Numbered from the stretch's first letter, positions 32,277 through 48,663 are shown. The stretch is 64,000 nucleotides of DNA from Mesomycoplasma ovipneumoniae ATCC 29419 (GCF_028885435.1 NZ_CP118522.1:1017521-1081520); one strand, 5' to 3'. Notes: generated from the sequence alone by a model not told the origin. Numbers and translations are program-made.

Positions 32277-34052
32277 CTATTTTCCTTCTATCTCAAGAAA
32301 TTTTTTACTTTTGTGACCACGAAAATCTACTTTTGCAATTTCATCATAATATTCAGTTCTATCATCATTATCTCAAGAAAAGGGAGCGTGTTCTTCTAAA
32401 ATTAATTCTTTTTCTTGTTGGCTATATAAATTAGTATTTTCTATAAAGTCTGTAAAATACTCAAATTCATGGTCTGTTCCTTTTAGAAATTTATTCAAGG
32501 AATCCCGATATAAAATTAATTCTTCCATAGATGATCCAATCACATTTTTAGATAAATTATTTACCCTTGGTAATCTAGAAACAAAGAACGCCGGATCCTT
32601 GCCATCACGCAGAAAAATATCTTGTTCAAGTTTGACCAATTTTTGTTTGAAATAATATTTTAAAATTTCGTATTTGCCTTGATAAATATCATCATATAAA
32701 TTTGAATGTCCAAATCAGTAATAAATTTTTTGCCCATCGACATACAATAAAATGAAATTTTTTAATGCAATTGGCAATATTCATCCTTCGCCTCCGCAAA
32801 AAGCGGACTTGTAATATGGTTTAAATCAAAAAACTGGGTTTTTTGAGTCAAATTGGGAAATTACCTCATCAAAAAGTCCATATTCTTGCCCGCCAAAGTA
32901 AAAAATTTCGAAATTTTCAAGTTTTAATTTTGCCCACCTTGGTAGAATTAAATAATCGGGTTCATCGAGGTAAAAAAATTGACCTTCAATTTCATATTTA
33001 GGACCAAATAAAATTTGCAGCAAGTAGATTAATTCGATTTTATTTGTCCAATTATTCACATTATCATAATAAGTTTGGCCTCTTTCACCAAAAAGTTCGA
33101 TGCAATACTTTCGATATTCCGGTCCAAATTTATCAAATCAACTAAGAATAAATTTATCACGATTTTCAATGTTTAAATTAAGCTTTTTAATACCGTATTT
33201 TTCAAATTTTTTAAGCAAATTTTCATAAGTTTCAAAAGTAAATACATTTTGAATTGGTTCAATTTGGGTTTTTTCGTCAAAATTATAATTCTCTTTTAAT
33301 AACAAATTGTAGATATGTTCTACATTTTTTCCTAAATATGCTTTATTTATATCTACAAACTTTGAGTTATATTCATGTCTTTTTGATAAAAAATCAAAGA
33401 TTTTTTCGTGATAATTTGCTAAATTTTTTGGCTTTGCATAAGGAACGCTTTCCTGAATTTCCTTAATAATTAAAGCTTCAATTTCTCTTAATTTGCTTTT
33501 TGATTTAAACATTTTCCAGAAAATAGCCGGATAAGAGATTGAAAATTCGCATTTTTCAATATCATCAAAATTTTCAAAGACAACAACAACTTCTTCAAAA
33601 CCTTTACCATCGTGTAAAGCATATGCAGGAGAAAGTTCAGAGATAGAATCAACATTTTCTTTTCCATTTTTATCACAATATTCATCGTCGTCTCAGTTGC
33701 CAATTAAACACCTAATATCATTATAAAAACCAAATTTATTGAGTTTTTTGGAAAAAAACGCACTTTTTGGGATATCTTCTAGTTTTAAATTATAAACATA
33801 ATCTTCTTGTTTATAATTTAAGCTAATAATTCTTTCAATTGGATTAGGGTTGAAGACGTCATAATAAACGTAAAGGTAATTGAATAAAAAATCTGGAATT
33901 CTATAATTCTCATAATTACAATCAAGCGATAATTTAACATCATTCTCGATCATGTTTCGAATTGAACAACGACTTTTAATATTGATTTCTATATATTTTA
34001 GTTTTTTTAAGTGTTTTTTTACCTTAGATAATGAATTTATCAGGTTTTCCAT
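32277..34052 (-). CDS. Module C, gene 2: soluble protein of unknown function (type I)
   Basis: A 591-residue paralogue, closest to module A ('MFKSKSKLREIEALIIKEIQ', 'LEIEGK' end). It starts 'MENLINSLSKVKK' behind AAAAGGTG. Here gene 1 stops 24 bases before this start rather than overlapping it, because of a one-base difference in a poly-A tract. Two adjacent TAG stops end it. Confidence 0.8.
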
Positions 34053-34076
34053 ATAAGAAATGCACCTTTTCAATAT

Positions 34077-35465
34077 TTAACATTTTTTTCTTGGTAAAAA
34101 TTCCGACTTTATACCATTGTCCTTATCCCCTATCATTCTTAATCTCCTTACATGATAACTGGGAAAATATATTTTTACGTATGGTTGCTCATTTGTACTT
34201 CGACTTGGTTCAACATCAAACTTATTTTTAGAGTCAGTTCAATCAATAACATCATTAACTAGGTCTTCTCCAACAACAAAGTTATCTTTAGTAAAACCGG
34301 AATCTTTATTTAAATTATTATTCGGGTCTACTAGCCTTTCATTTCTCACAATCAAATTTGCTGTATCTTTTGTTTTTATAGCCAAAGTTTTCATAACTGA
34401 TTCATTATAGGAATAAAAATCAATAGGGGAATTTAATTTTTCCTTGATATAGTTACGGTCTGCTTTATCAATTTTACCTTTTGTCAAATTAGGCAGCAAA
34501 TTATCAATAACAATCTGAGTTAATTTTGATTGGGCTAGCAAGCTTCCAACGGCTAAAACTCAAGCTTGATTTTCTGATATTTCTTCTTCACTAATAACAA
34601 AATAAGGTTGTAGGCCTTTAGTGCGAAAATTAAAGAATCAAGCAAGATGGATTCCTGTGTATCTTCTCAATCTTTCTTTGTCTCTTATAATAGAAAGTTT
34701 TACACGCTCTGCCTTTGCTTTTGCTTTTGTTTTAATAGTAGATTTACCTTTTTCTTTTGGCAATCGTCCTAAATCAACCACAATTGAGCTTTCATTTTTT
34801 CTAATAATAGGACTATCATCATCCTTGTGGACAGGATGGGCAGACCGATTATTATTTCATCATCTTCCAACATCACTAACAATATTCGGAAAAATGTACG
34901 CAGCAGCAATACCAACAATAGCAGCTCCAATAGCATATCAAAATAATCCACTAAAAGCAGCAGGAGCAGCAACAACTGCTGCTGGCGCCGCAGTTTTTTC
35001 AACCCGAGTTTTATTTTGAAGCTCTCTAAAGTCAAAAACATGCCCTTCTAATTTTAGTTTTGGCACACCTTCTTCAAAATAGAGTTCAGCTTTTTTGTTA
35101 ACTAATTCAAGTGAAGAACTATTTAAAATTACCTCACCTTCTTGATTAATTTGAATTTCGATATCATCTAGACTAGGAGAGTCTGAATTAGTACTTGTTT
35201 TGTTTAGATGTGTTTTGGCTTTTTTAATATTTGCATTGATGACAAGCGAATTCTGTTGGTTTTTTGCTGAAACAATTTGGACTAAATCATCAAAATTTAC
35301 CGGTTTTTTTGAATTTGATAGATCTATATCACGAGTTTCAAGTTTAAAATCTGAATAGCTTTTTGTATTTTGAAAATGTCAAAGCGGCCCAAAAACACTT
35401 AGACTTAATGATGAAAAAGCAATAATATTAGTTATAAACTTAAAAAGTTTTAGTTTTTTCTTCAT
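34077..35465 (-). CDS. Module C, gene 1: membrane-anchored protein, C-terminally shortened
   Basis: A 462-residue paralogue of 28130-29617. The second hydrophobic stretch is a different version: 'VVAAPAAFSGLFWYAIGAAI' and on to 'AYIFPNIVSDVGRWW' (shared with module E). The C-terminal domain is also more divergent ('ISENQAWVLAVGSLLAQSKL'). In module A the end reads 'PRKKMLNVEKVHFLYG' through eight A residues; here there are seven, so it ends 'PRKKC' and loses about 17 residues. An AAGGAG site and TGCTATAAT (35511-35519) precede it. Confidence 0.78.
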
Positions 35466-35693
35466 TTTTTCTCCTTATTTATGTACTATATTCAAATTCC
35501 TAGTGTTTAAATTATAGCATACATTAAAACTTTTTAGGGAGAATATCGTTAAAAATTCAGGTCTTAAAAAAATAAATTGATAAAAATTCAAGCAAATTTT
35601 GCAAATAAACAAAATTTTCTAACAAAATATTTATTTTGAATAAGAAAAAATAAAAAAAGTTAAAAATTTTAAAAAAAAAAGAATTTAAAATTT

Positions 35694-37496
35694 TTAACTT
35701 CGAAGTTTTTCGCCATTGAAAAGATCAGCAAACATTTTTTTATCATCACGAGCTTTCTCACCATAATCACCGCGAAAATCTGTCTTTTTAATCTCTTCAA
35801 AATAGTAATTTTTGTCTCTACTATTTAAAGAAAAATCAAAATGCTCTTCTAAAATCAATTTCTTTTCTGGCAAGTTATAAAAACTTGAATTTTTTACAAA
35901 GTTTTGAAATGATAAGTAATCATCAGGAGTTTCTTGGCGATATCGTTTTATTGCATCACGAAATAAAATTAGTTCTTCCGTTGAAGATTCAATTACATTT
36001 TTATGTAAATAATTTTTGTTTGGAAAATAAACAAAAAACTGTGGATCTTGATTATCGCGCAGAAAAATATCTTGTTCAAGTTTTACTAATTTTTGTTTAA
36101 AATAATATTTTAAAATTTGGTATTTACCTTGATAAATATCATCATATAAGTTTGAATGGGCAAGTCAGTAATAAATTTTTGGCCCGTCGACATACAATAA
36201 AATAAAATTTTTTAAGGAAATTGGCGAAATTCACCCAGTCTCGGTACTATAAGCTGAACGATAATACGGTTTAAACCAAAAAACTGGTTTTTTTGAGTCA
36301 AATTGTGCAATTATTTCATCAAAAAGTCCATATTCTTGCCCACCAAAGTAAAAAATTTGGAAATTTTCTAGTTTAAGTTTAGCTCAACTTGGTAAAATAA
36401 AATAATCTGGATCATCAAGATACACATTCTCAGTGTTAAAATGATATCTAGGGCCAAATAAAATTTGCAACAAGTAAATAAATTCAATTTTATTTGTTCA
36501 TTTATTTAAATTATCATAGTAAAATTGGCCTTTTTTACCAAAAAGGTTGATGCAAAATTTTCGATATTCCGGACCGAATTTATCAAATCAACTAAGAATA
36601 AATTTATCCCGGTTTTCGATGTTTAAATCAAGCTTTTTAATCCCGTATTTTTCAAATTTTTTAAGCAAATTTTCATAAGTCTCAAAAGTAAATACATTTT
36701 GAATTGGTTGAATTTGGGTTTTTTCGCCAAAATTATATCCCTGTTTTAACAACAAATTGTAGATATTTTCTACATTTTGTCCTAAATATGGTTTGTTTAT
36801 ATCTACATATTCTGAGTTATATTCATATCTTTTTGATAAAAAATCAAAGATTTTTTCGTGATAATTTGCTAAATTTTTTGGCTTAGCATAAGGAACACTT
36901 TCTTTGATTTCCTTAATTATTAAAGATTCAATTTCTTTTAATTTTTCTACTGATTTAAATATTTTTCTAAAAACGGTAGGATAAGAAATTGAAAATTCAC
37001 ATTTTTCAGTGTCATTAAAGTTTTCAAAGGCAACAACAACCTTTTTCAAACCTTTGGTATAGTACCAAGTATTTGAAAAATAAACTCGAGGAGCAGGCTC
37101 ACCACTCTGATTTTTATTTTTTTGACAATACTCTTGATCTTCATAAGTGCGACTACCAATCAAACACCTAATTTCATTATAAAAATGGAAATTTTCAAGA
37201 TCCTTAGAAAAAAACACAGTTTTTGGAATATCTGCTAATTTTAAGTTATAGATATAGCTATCCTGCTTATAGTCAATACCAATAATTGTCTCAATCGGGT
37301 TAATTACCTCAGCGCAAAAATCCATACCATAAACTCATAAAAAATTAGGTATTCGCGCAAACCTATCTTCACACTCAGGATCATAATCTTGAATTATATT
37401 TTCAACTGAACAAGGACTTTTAATATTAATTTCTAAATATTTTAGTTTTTTTAATTGTTTTTTTGCCTTAGACATCAAATCTAATTGGTGTTCCAT
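35694..37496 (-). CDS. Module D, gene 2: soluble protein of unknown function (type II)
   Basis: A 600-residue paralogue. It shares 'FFSKDLENFHFYNEIRCLIG', 'KCEFSISYPTVFRKIFKSVE' and 'GEKARDDKKMFADLFNGEKL' with module E. It starts 'MEHQLDLMSK' behind AAAAGGTAC and overlaps the end of gene 1 by 29 bases. The stop codon lies inside the stem of a terminator-like hairpin. Confidence 0.8.
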
Positions 37497-38913
37497 ATAA
37501 AAAATGTACCTTTTCAACACTTAGCATTTCATCTCTATCTAGATGTTCGCGTTTAAATCTTACTCTTCTTACATGATATCCGGGGAAAAACACTTTTATG
37601 TATGGCTTGTCTTCTGGCTCTTTATCCTTGCGAGTAGTTCTAAAGAAGTTGTCAGGGTCGGTTCAATCAATAGAATTATGAGCAAGTCCGCTTCCGGTAA
37701 CAAAAGGACCTTTAGTAAAACTGGGATCTTTATTTAAATTATTATTTGGATCAATTGACCATCTATTTCCCACTATCAAATTTGCTGTATCTCTTGTTTT
37801 TTCAGCCAAATTTCACATAACTAATCGATTAAATGAATAAAAATCAATAGGGGACTTTAATTTTTCCTCCATATTTTTACGGTCATAATAATTATCATTA
37901 ATTTTAGCTTTTACCGAACTAGGCAGGAAAGTATCAATAACAATTTGAGTTAATTTTGACTGCATTGTCAAATTTGAAACGGCTCAAAGTCAAGCTGCAG
38001 TTTCTGGAATTGCTTGTTCACTAATAACAAAATAAGGTTCTAAGCCTTCAGTGTGAAAATTAAAAAATCAAGCCGGATGGATTCCAGTGTATTGTCTTAA
38101 TTTTTTCTCATCTTTTACAACAGAAAGTCTTAAAATCTTTATATTTGCAATTGCTTTAATTCTAGACTTACTTTTTCCTTTTGTCAATTTATCTAAATCA
38201 ACTTCAATTGAGTCAGTATCTCTTCAAACAATAGGGTTATCATCAGCTGGCGCATGAACAGGGCTATAATCAGCTGGCGCATAGTAACTTTCACGGTTCC
38301 CAAATCATCTACCTACATCATCAACAACCTTTGGAAAAGTTTCCACAGCTACCGCAGCAGCTGTGGAAACTGCTACTGCGGTAATGGCAGCTGCGACAGC
38401 ATTTGAAATAAATGGAATAAAAGGCAAGAGGAAAAAGAAGGTTTTTTCAACCCGTGTTTGTTTTTGAAGCTCTCTAAAATCAAAAACATGCCCTTCTAAT
38501 TTTAGTTTTGGCACACCTTCTTCAAAATAGAGTTCAGCTTTTTTGTTAACAAATTCAAGTGAAGCACTATTTAAAATTACCTCACCTTCTTGATTAATTT
38601 GAATTTCGATATCATCTAGATTAGGAGAGTCTGAATTAGTACTTGTTTTGTTTAGATGTGTTTTGGCTTTTTTAATATTTGTATTAATAACAAGCGAATT
38701 TTGTTGGTTTTTTGCTGAAACAATTTGAACTAAATCATCACAATTTACCGGTTTTTTTGAATTTGATAAATCTATATCACGAGTTTCAAGTTTAAAGTCT
38801 GAATAGCTTTTTGTATTTTGAAAGTATCAAAGCGGCCCAAAAACACTTAGCGTAAGTGAAGTAAAAGCGACTATATTAGTGATAAACTTAAAAAGTTTTA
38901 GTTTTTTCTTCAT
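37468..38913 (-). CDS. Module D, gene 1: membrane-anchored protein of unknown function
   Basis: A 481-residue paralogue. Same anchor and same second hydrophobic stretch ('FIPFISNAVAAAITAVAVST') as module A, but paired with a type II gene 2. The Pro/Ala/Asp-rich segment with 'PVHAPADDNP' after the second stretch is present. It ends '...GTPIRFDV'. AAGGAG and TGCTATAAT (38959-38967) precede the ATG. Confidence 0.78.
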
Positions 38914-39112
38914 TTTTTCTCCTTATTTATGTACTATATTCAAATTCCTAGTGTTTAAATTATAGCATACATTAAAATTTTTAGGGAAAATATCATTAAA
39001 AATTCAGCATCTTAAAAAATAAATTGATAAAAATTCAAGCAACTTTTGCTAATAAACAAAATTTTTCTAGCAAAATTTTTATTTTTGAATAAGCAAAAAT
39101 AAAAAAAAGCTA

Positions 39113-39146
39113 AAAATTTTAAAAAAGAATTTAAAATTTTTAGCTT
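39113..39146 (-). terminator. Hairpin overlapping the end of module E gene 2
   Basis: AGCTAAAAATTTTAAA pairs with TTTAAAATTTTTAGCT around a 4-6 base loop. Module D has AGTT/AACT at the same stem position, a compensatory change. It includes the stop codon of gene 2. Confidence 0.65.
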
Positions 39147-40945
39147 CGAAGTTTTTTACCATTGAAAAGATCAGCAAACATTTTTTTATCATCACGAGCT
39201 TTCTCGCCATAATCACCGCGAAAATCTGTTTTTTTAATCTCTTCAAAATAGTAATTTTTTTCTCAATAATTTAAAGAAAAATCAAAGTGTCTTTCTAAAA
39301 TCAATTTCTTTTCCTGTTGGTTATATAAACCTGAATTTTCTATAAAATCTTGAAAATACTCAAATTCATGAGTTGTTTCTTCTTGATATTTTTTAATTGC
39401 ATCACGATATAAAGTTAATTCTTCCATAGAAGATTCAATTACATTTTTATTTAAATAATTTGATTTTGGTGGAGAAGAAAAAACAAACTGCGGATCTTGG
39501 TTATTTCGGAGAAAAATATCTTGTTCAAGTTTGACTAATTTTTCCTTAAAATAATATTTTAAATTTTCATATTTTCCTTGATAAATATCATCATATAAAT
39601 TTGAATGGCCAAATCAGTAATAAATTTTTTGACCGTCGGCATACAATAGAATAAAATTTTTTAAGGAAATGGGCGAAATTCAGCCAGTCTCGGTGCTATA
39701 AGCGGAACGATAATACGGTTTAAATCAAAAAACTGGCTTTTTTGAGTCAAATTGTTCAATTATTTCATCAAAAAATCCATACTCTTGCCCGCCAAAGTAA
39801 AAAATTTGGAAATTTTCTAGTTTAAGTTTGGCTCAGCTTGGTAAAATAAAATAATCAGGTTCAGCAAGCTCGACATTCTCAGTGTCTAAATGATATCTAG
39901 GACCAAATAAAATTTGCAACAAATAGATAAATTCAATTTTATTTGTTCATTTATTCAAATTATCATAATAAAATTGACCATTTTTACCAAAAAGTTCGAT
40001 GCAATACTTTCGATATTCTGGACCAAATTTATCAAATCAACTAAGAATAAATTTATCACGATTTTCAATGTTTAAATTAAGCTTTTTAATCCCGTATTTT
40101 TCAAATTTTTTAAGCAAATTTTCATAGGTTTCAAAAGTAAATACATTTTGAATTGGTTCGATTTGGGTTTCCTCGCCAAAATTATAATTCTCTTTTAACA
40201 ACAAATTGTAGATATTTTCTACCTTTTGTCCTAAATATGCTTTATTTATATCTACATATTCTGAGTTATATTCATATCTTTTTGATAAAAAATCAAAGAT
40301 TTTTTCGTGATAATTTGATAAATTTTTTGGCTTTGCATAAGGAACGCTTTCTTTGATTTCCTTAATAATTAAAGATTCAATTTCTTTTAATTTTTCTACT
40401 GATTTAAATATTTTTCTAAAAACGATAGGATAAGAAATTGAAAATTCACATTTTTCAATATCATCAAAGTTTTCAAAGGCAACAACAAGCTTTTTCAAGT
40501 CTTTAGTGTCGTAGCATGTATCTGAAAAATAAACTTGAGAAACATATTCACCACTTTTATTTTTATTTTTTTGACAATATTCTTCATCCTCATAAGTCTG
40601 ATTACCAATCAAGCACCTAATTTCATTATAAAAATGGAAATTTTCAAGATCCTTAGAAAAAAACACAGTTTTTGGAATATCTGCTAATTTTAAGTTATAG
40701 ATATAGCCGTCCTGCTTATAGTCAATACCAATAATTGTCTCAATCGGGTTAATTGCATCAAAACAAAAATCCATACCATAAACTCATAAAAAATCAGGAA
40801 TTCGGGCTGAACTATCTTCACACTCAAGATCATAATCTTGAATTATACTTTCAACTGAACAACGACTTTTAATATTAATTTCTAAATATTTTAGTTTTTT
40901 TAATTGTTTTTTTGCCTTAGACTTCAAATCTAATTGGTGCTCCAT
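39140..40945 (-). CDS. Module E, gene 2: soluble protein of unknown function (type II)
   Basis: A 601-residue paralogue, nearest to module D. Blocks 'IIGIDYKQDGYIYNLKLADI', 'YCQKNKNKSGEYVSQVYFSD', 'SVPYAKPKNLSNYHEKIFDF' and 'GEKARDDKKMFADLFNGKKL' are visible. It starts 'MEHQLDLKSK' behind AAAAGGTAC and overlaps gene 1 by 29 bases. Its stop sits in a 16-bp perfect hairpin (AGCTAAAAATTTTAAA and complement). Confidence 0.8.
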
Positions 40946-42365
40946 ATAAAAAATGTACCTTTTCAACATTTAACATTCTATCCCTGTCTACAAATTCATC
41001 TTTAAATCTTGCTCTTCTTACATGATAACCGGGGAAAAAGACTTTTATGTGACGCTTTTTTTTCGAATTTTTTTTCGAATTTTTTTTCGAAACTTTATCT
41101 TTGTGAGTAGTTTTAAAGAAGTTATCGGGGTCGGTTCAATCAATAGAATCATGAGCAAGTCCACTTCCAGTAACAAAAGGACCTTTAGTAAAACCAGGAT
41201 CTTTATTTAAATTATTATTTGATCATCCTCGTAGCCATCCGTTTCCTACAATCAAATTTGCTGTATCTCTTGTTTTTTCGGCCAGATTTTTCATAACTCA
41301 TCGATTATTCGAATAAAAATCAATAGGAGAATTTAATTTTTCCTTCATATTTTTGCGGTCTTCATCATTTACATTCATTTTAGCTTTTACTACACTAGGC
41401 AACAAATTCTCAATTACAATTTGAGTTAATTTTGATTGCATTGTTAAATTTGAAACGGCTCAAATTCAGGCTGCAGTTTCTGGGATTGCTTGTTCACTAA
41501 TAACAAAATAAGATTTTAATTCTGTGTTGTGAAAATTAAAAAATCAAGCAGGGTGGATTCCAGTGTAATTTCTTAATTTTGTCTCATCATCTACAATAGA
41601 AAGATTTAAAGTCGTTGTACCTGCTATTGTTTTAATACTAGACTTGTCTTTTCCTTTTGTCAATTTATCTAAATCAACTTCAATTGAGTTAGTACCTCTT
41701 GAAACAATAGGACTATCATCATCCTTGTGGACAGGATGGGCAGGCCGATTATTATTCCATCATCTTCCAACATCACTAACAATATTCGGAAAAATGTACG
41801 CAGCAGCAATACCAACGATAGCAGCTCCAACAGCATATCAAAATAATCCACTAAAAGCAGCAGGAACAGCAGCAACTGCTGCTGGCGCCGCAGTTTTTTC
41901 AACCCAAGTTTTATTTTGAAGCTGTCTAAAGTCAAAAACATGCCCTTCAAATTTTAGCTTTGGCACACCTTCTTCAAAATAGAGTTCAGCTTTTTTGTTA
42001 ACTAATTCAAGTGAAGAACTATTTAAAATTACCTGACCATCTTCATTAATTTGAATTTCAATATCATTTAAATTAGGAGAGTCTGAATTAGTACTTGTTT
42101 TGTTTAGGCGTGTTTGGTTATTCTTAATATTTGCATTAATAACAAGCGAATTTTGTTGGTTTTTGGCTGAAACAATTTGAACTAGATCATCAAAATTTAC
42201 CGGTTTTTTTGAATTTGATAGATCTATATCACGAGTTTCAAGTTTAAAATCTGAATAGCTTTTTGTATTTTGAAAATGTCAAAGCGGCCCAAAAACACTT
42301 AGTGTAAGTGAAGTGAAAGCGACAATATTAGTAATAAACTTAAAAAACTTTAACTTTTTCTTCAT
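40917..42365 (-). CDS. Module E, gene 1: membrane-anchored protein of unknown function
   Basis: A 482-residue paralogue at the upstream end of the array. The second hydrophobic stretch is the module C version ('AAFSGLFWYAIGAAIVGIAA'), while the C-terminal domain is A/D-like ('YTGIHPAWFFNFHNTELKSY'), so the gene is itself a mosaic. Near residue 430 three copies of a 12-base unit encode 'SKKNSKKNSKKK'. The upstream region differs from the other modules: AAAAAGGAAAA as ribosome site and TATAAT at 42411-42416. Confidence 0.78.
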
Positions 42366-42527
42366 GTTTTTTCCTTTTTTTATATACAATATTAATTCTT
42401 TATTTTTTTAATTATACTATATATTAAAAATTTTTTAGGAAAAATACCTAAAAAATGTGTTTTAAAAGAATAAGTTATTATGTTCATCAATCGCTAAAAA
42501 TAAACTGCACTAAAATTCAGGTATATT
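42366..42527 (-). promoter_or_regulatory. Promoter region of module E
   Basis: TATAAT at 42411-42416 on the minus strand, about 45 bases before the ATG, with TA-rich flanks. No clear -35 is visible. Confidence 0.5.
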
Positions 42528-43138
42528 TTTTTGAGTTTCACAGTTTGATGGCAAAAACTCACTTTTTAGTGAATATAAATATGCAAAAATACTGGTAAAA
42601 CCACGTTTTTTGACGCTAAAACTTAATCTTTATTATTTTGAAATACCTTTTGAAAAAAATGTTTGGTACAAGAAAAAATTATGTTATAATAACTATCACT
42701 AAGAATGAATTAATAAATTTTATATTGAATTAAGGGGGGAATTAGTTATGTTTTTGCCATAAAACAACAGAAAATGCGAATTATCCATTATGTTTTTAAA
42801 TATAATGGAATGCCTTAAATTTAACCGTTTAGAAATCTATAAATTTAGGGCTTTTGTTTATTGTTCTTTCAAAACTTCATATGTTTTTTTAGGCTCGCTG
42901 CAAATAAAAACGAGTTTTCTTTTTGCATTGAGTTTAAATAGTAGTTGTATTTTTTGATGGTTTTTCCCAGTGTTTTAAACTAAAAAACAGTTTAGAAATT
43001 CATAATTTTGCTTTTTTAGTTTACTTTATTTGATTAGTAGGTAGGTTTTTTCTTTCGTGAGTGTTAAATTTAAAATTTAGTGCTTTTGCTTTGATAGTTA
43101 TTTTTCTTGAGTTTGGATACAAACTGCCAAACTCGGAT
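42528..43138 (+). repeat. IS/MITE-like element (about 610 bp)
   Basis: Starts TTGAGTTTCACAGTTTGATG. Carries the hairpin-terminator, TTATGTTATAATAAC, AAGGGGGG with ATG, and the CCATTATG and TTTGCA hairpins. It ends in a compact dyad 'CTTGAGTTTGG...CCAAACTCGG', as if two terminal repeats were fused. It separates module E from the rRNA operon. Confidence 0.75.
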
Positions 43139-43159
43139 TTTTTAATTAAGCAATTAGTC

Positions 43160-43213
43160 AATAAAAAAAATCCTTATTTTAAAGAGTTTTTTATTGACTC
43201 TCTAAAATAAGGA
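43160..43213 (-). terminator. Terminator of the rRNA operon
   Basis: TCCTTATTTTA.AGAG pairs with CTCT.AAAATAAGGA; eight T residues follow on the minus strand. Confidence 0.88.
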
Positions 43214-43222
43214 AGCTAATTA

Positions 43223-43252
43223 GCGCTCTCAAAACTGAATAGTAACATTTTT
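43223..43252 (-). other. 23S processing stem, 3' arm
   Basis: 'CAAAACTGAATAGTAACATT' (plus strand) is complementary to the arm at 46336-46365 upstream of 23S. Such stems flanking pre-23S rRNA are normally cut by RNase III. Confidence 0.75.
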
Positions 43253-43278
43253 ATTAAAATACTTTAAGAATTAACTTT

Positions 43279-46175
<2,897 letters not shown>

Positions 46176-46612
46176 GTTAAAACTATCTTCTGAGTATAGC
46201 CTATTTAGATAATATATCTTAAGGTATTTTAACAATTTTAGAGTTTTTATAACTAAAAGTTATAAAATTTTAAAAATAAACTCGGTTTAATTTTAAAAGA
46301 CTTTGGAATATTATCTGATTTTTAGATCAGATATAAAATTGTTACTGTTCAGTTTTGAAAGAGCTAATATTGTCTTTTTACAGACATTTTGAGAGTTTTA
46401 GAGCTCTCAAAACTAGGTACATAATCAATTTCAAATTGCTATTGTATTAAAAAATTCATTAAAAAAAGTTAAAAAAAAATTTACTTTACAAAAAAAATAA
46501 TATTTACAAAACTAAACAAGGAGAAAATGAATTAATAGAACAAATTATTTCAAATTATTAAATTTTCTAATGTGTTAGTTTGATTTTAACCACATTTAGT
46601 AGTAGTAATTTT
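46176..46612 (-). other. 16S-23S internal transcribed spacer, no tRNA
   Basis: 437 AT-rich bases containing the 5' arm of the 23S processing stem (46336-46365) and the 3' arm of the 16S stem (46405-46439). I find no tRNA-like fold. Confidence 0.75.
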
Positions 46613-48154
<1,542 letters not shown>

Positions 48155-48197
48155 TCAATTTGAAATTGGTTTTGAAATTATATACCTAGTTTTGAAA
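48155..48197 (-). other. 16S processing stem, 5' arm
   Basis: Minus-strand 'AAAACTAGGTATATAATTTC' and 'CAATTTCAAATTG' pair with the arm at 46405-46439 ('CAATTTGAAATTGATTATGT', then ACCTAGTTTT), a typical RNase III stem enclosing 16S. Confidence 0.75.
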
Positions 48198-48238
48198 GAT
48201 CTAAAAATTTTTTTTGCCGTTTTAACAGCGTAACTCTA

Positions 48239-48268
48239 ATTATATCACAAAAAAATTTTTTACAAATA
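48239..48268 (-). promoter_or_regulatory. Probable rRNA operon promoter
   Basis: Minus-strand -10 TATAAT at 48239-48244, with TTTGTA 16 bases upstream as a candidate -35. Transcription would begin about 75 bases before mature 16S and include the processing stem. A second TATAAT-like tract lies at about 48384-48396. Confidence 0.5.
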
Positions 48269-48663
48269 ATTTTTTTTTTTTTTTTTACGCTGCCTGTTTC
48301 TTCATTTGAAACAAAGCTTAGTTATTATAACCCGTCAAAATAAAAAAACCAAGAAAAAAATAAAAAATTTTTTTTCTTCTTTAATTTATATTATATATAG
48401 GCATTTTTTGCTAATTTTTTTTATAAATTTTGTAAAATTTTAGGTGATTTTTTGCTTTGCATCAGCAAAAGATGATCTCAAAAATGACCCATGGATTTGA
48501 AAAAAAATATTTTTTTAAATTTTTTTAACAAATAAAAATATTTTTTTTCAAATTTGCAAATTTTTACATATTTATTTTGGAAAATTTGCTTGCTTTTATT
48601 TTTTTTACTCGTTTTACAAAAAAACTTATAATTTATATATATTAGTGATTTTTAGGGAGAAAT
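48269..48663. promoter_or_regulatory. Divergent region between rRNA and the plus-strand core genes
   Basis: Very AT-rich with long A and T runs. The plus-strand promoter is TTTACT (48604-48609), 17 bases, TATAAT (48627-48632), followed by AGGGAG before the ATG at 48664. Confidence 0.6.

Noticed and set aside
27390..40356. Repeated plus-strand ORFs reading 'MVQFGFFRQNYNSLL' and similar
   Set aside because: They are antisense shadows of the conserved centre of gene 2, repeated because gene 2 is repeated.
34621..41950. ORFs rich in Ala or Leu opposite or out of frame with gene 1 of modules C and E
   Set aside because: Shadows of the Ala-rich hydrophobic stretch of gene 1.
46176..46612. tRNA gene in the 16S-23S spacer
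   Set aside because: No cloverleaf or T-loop motif is visible.
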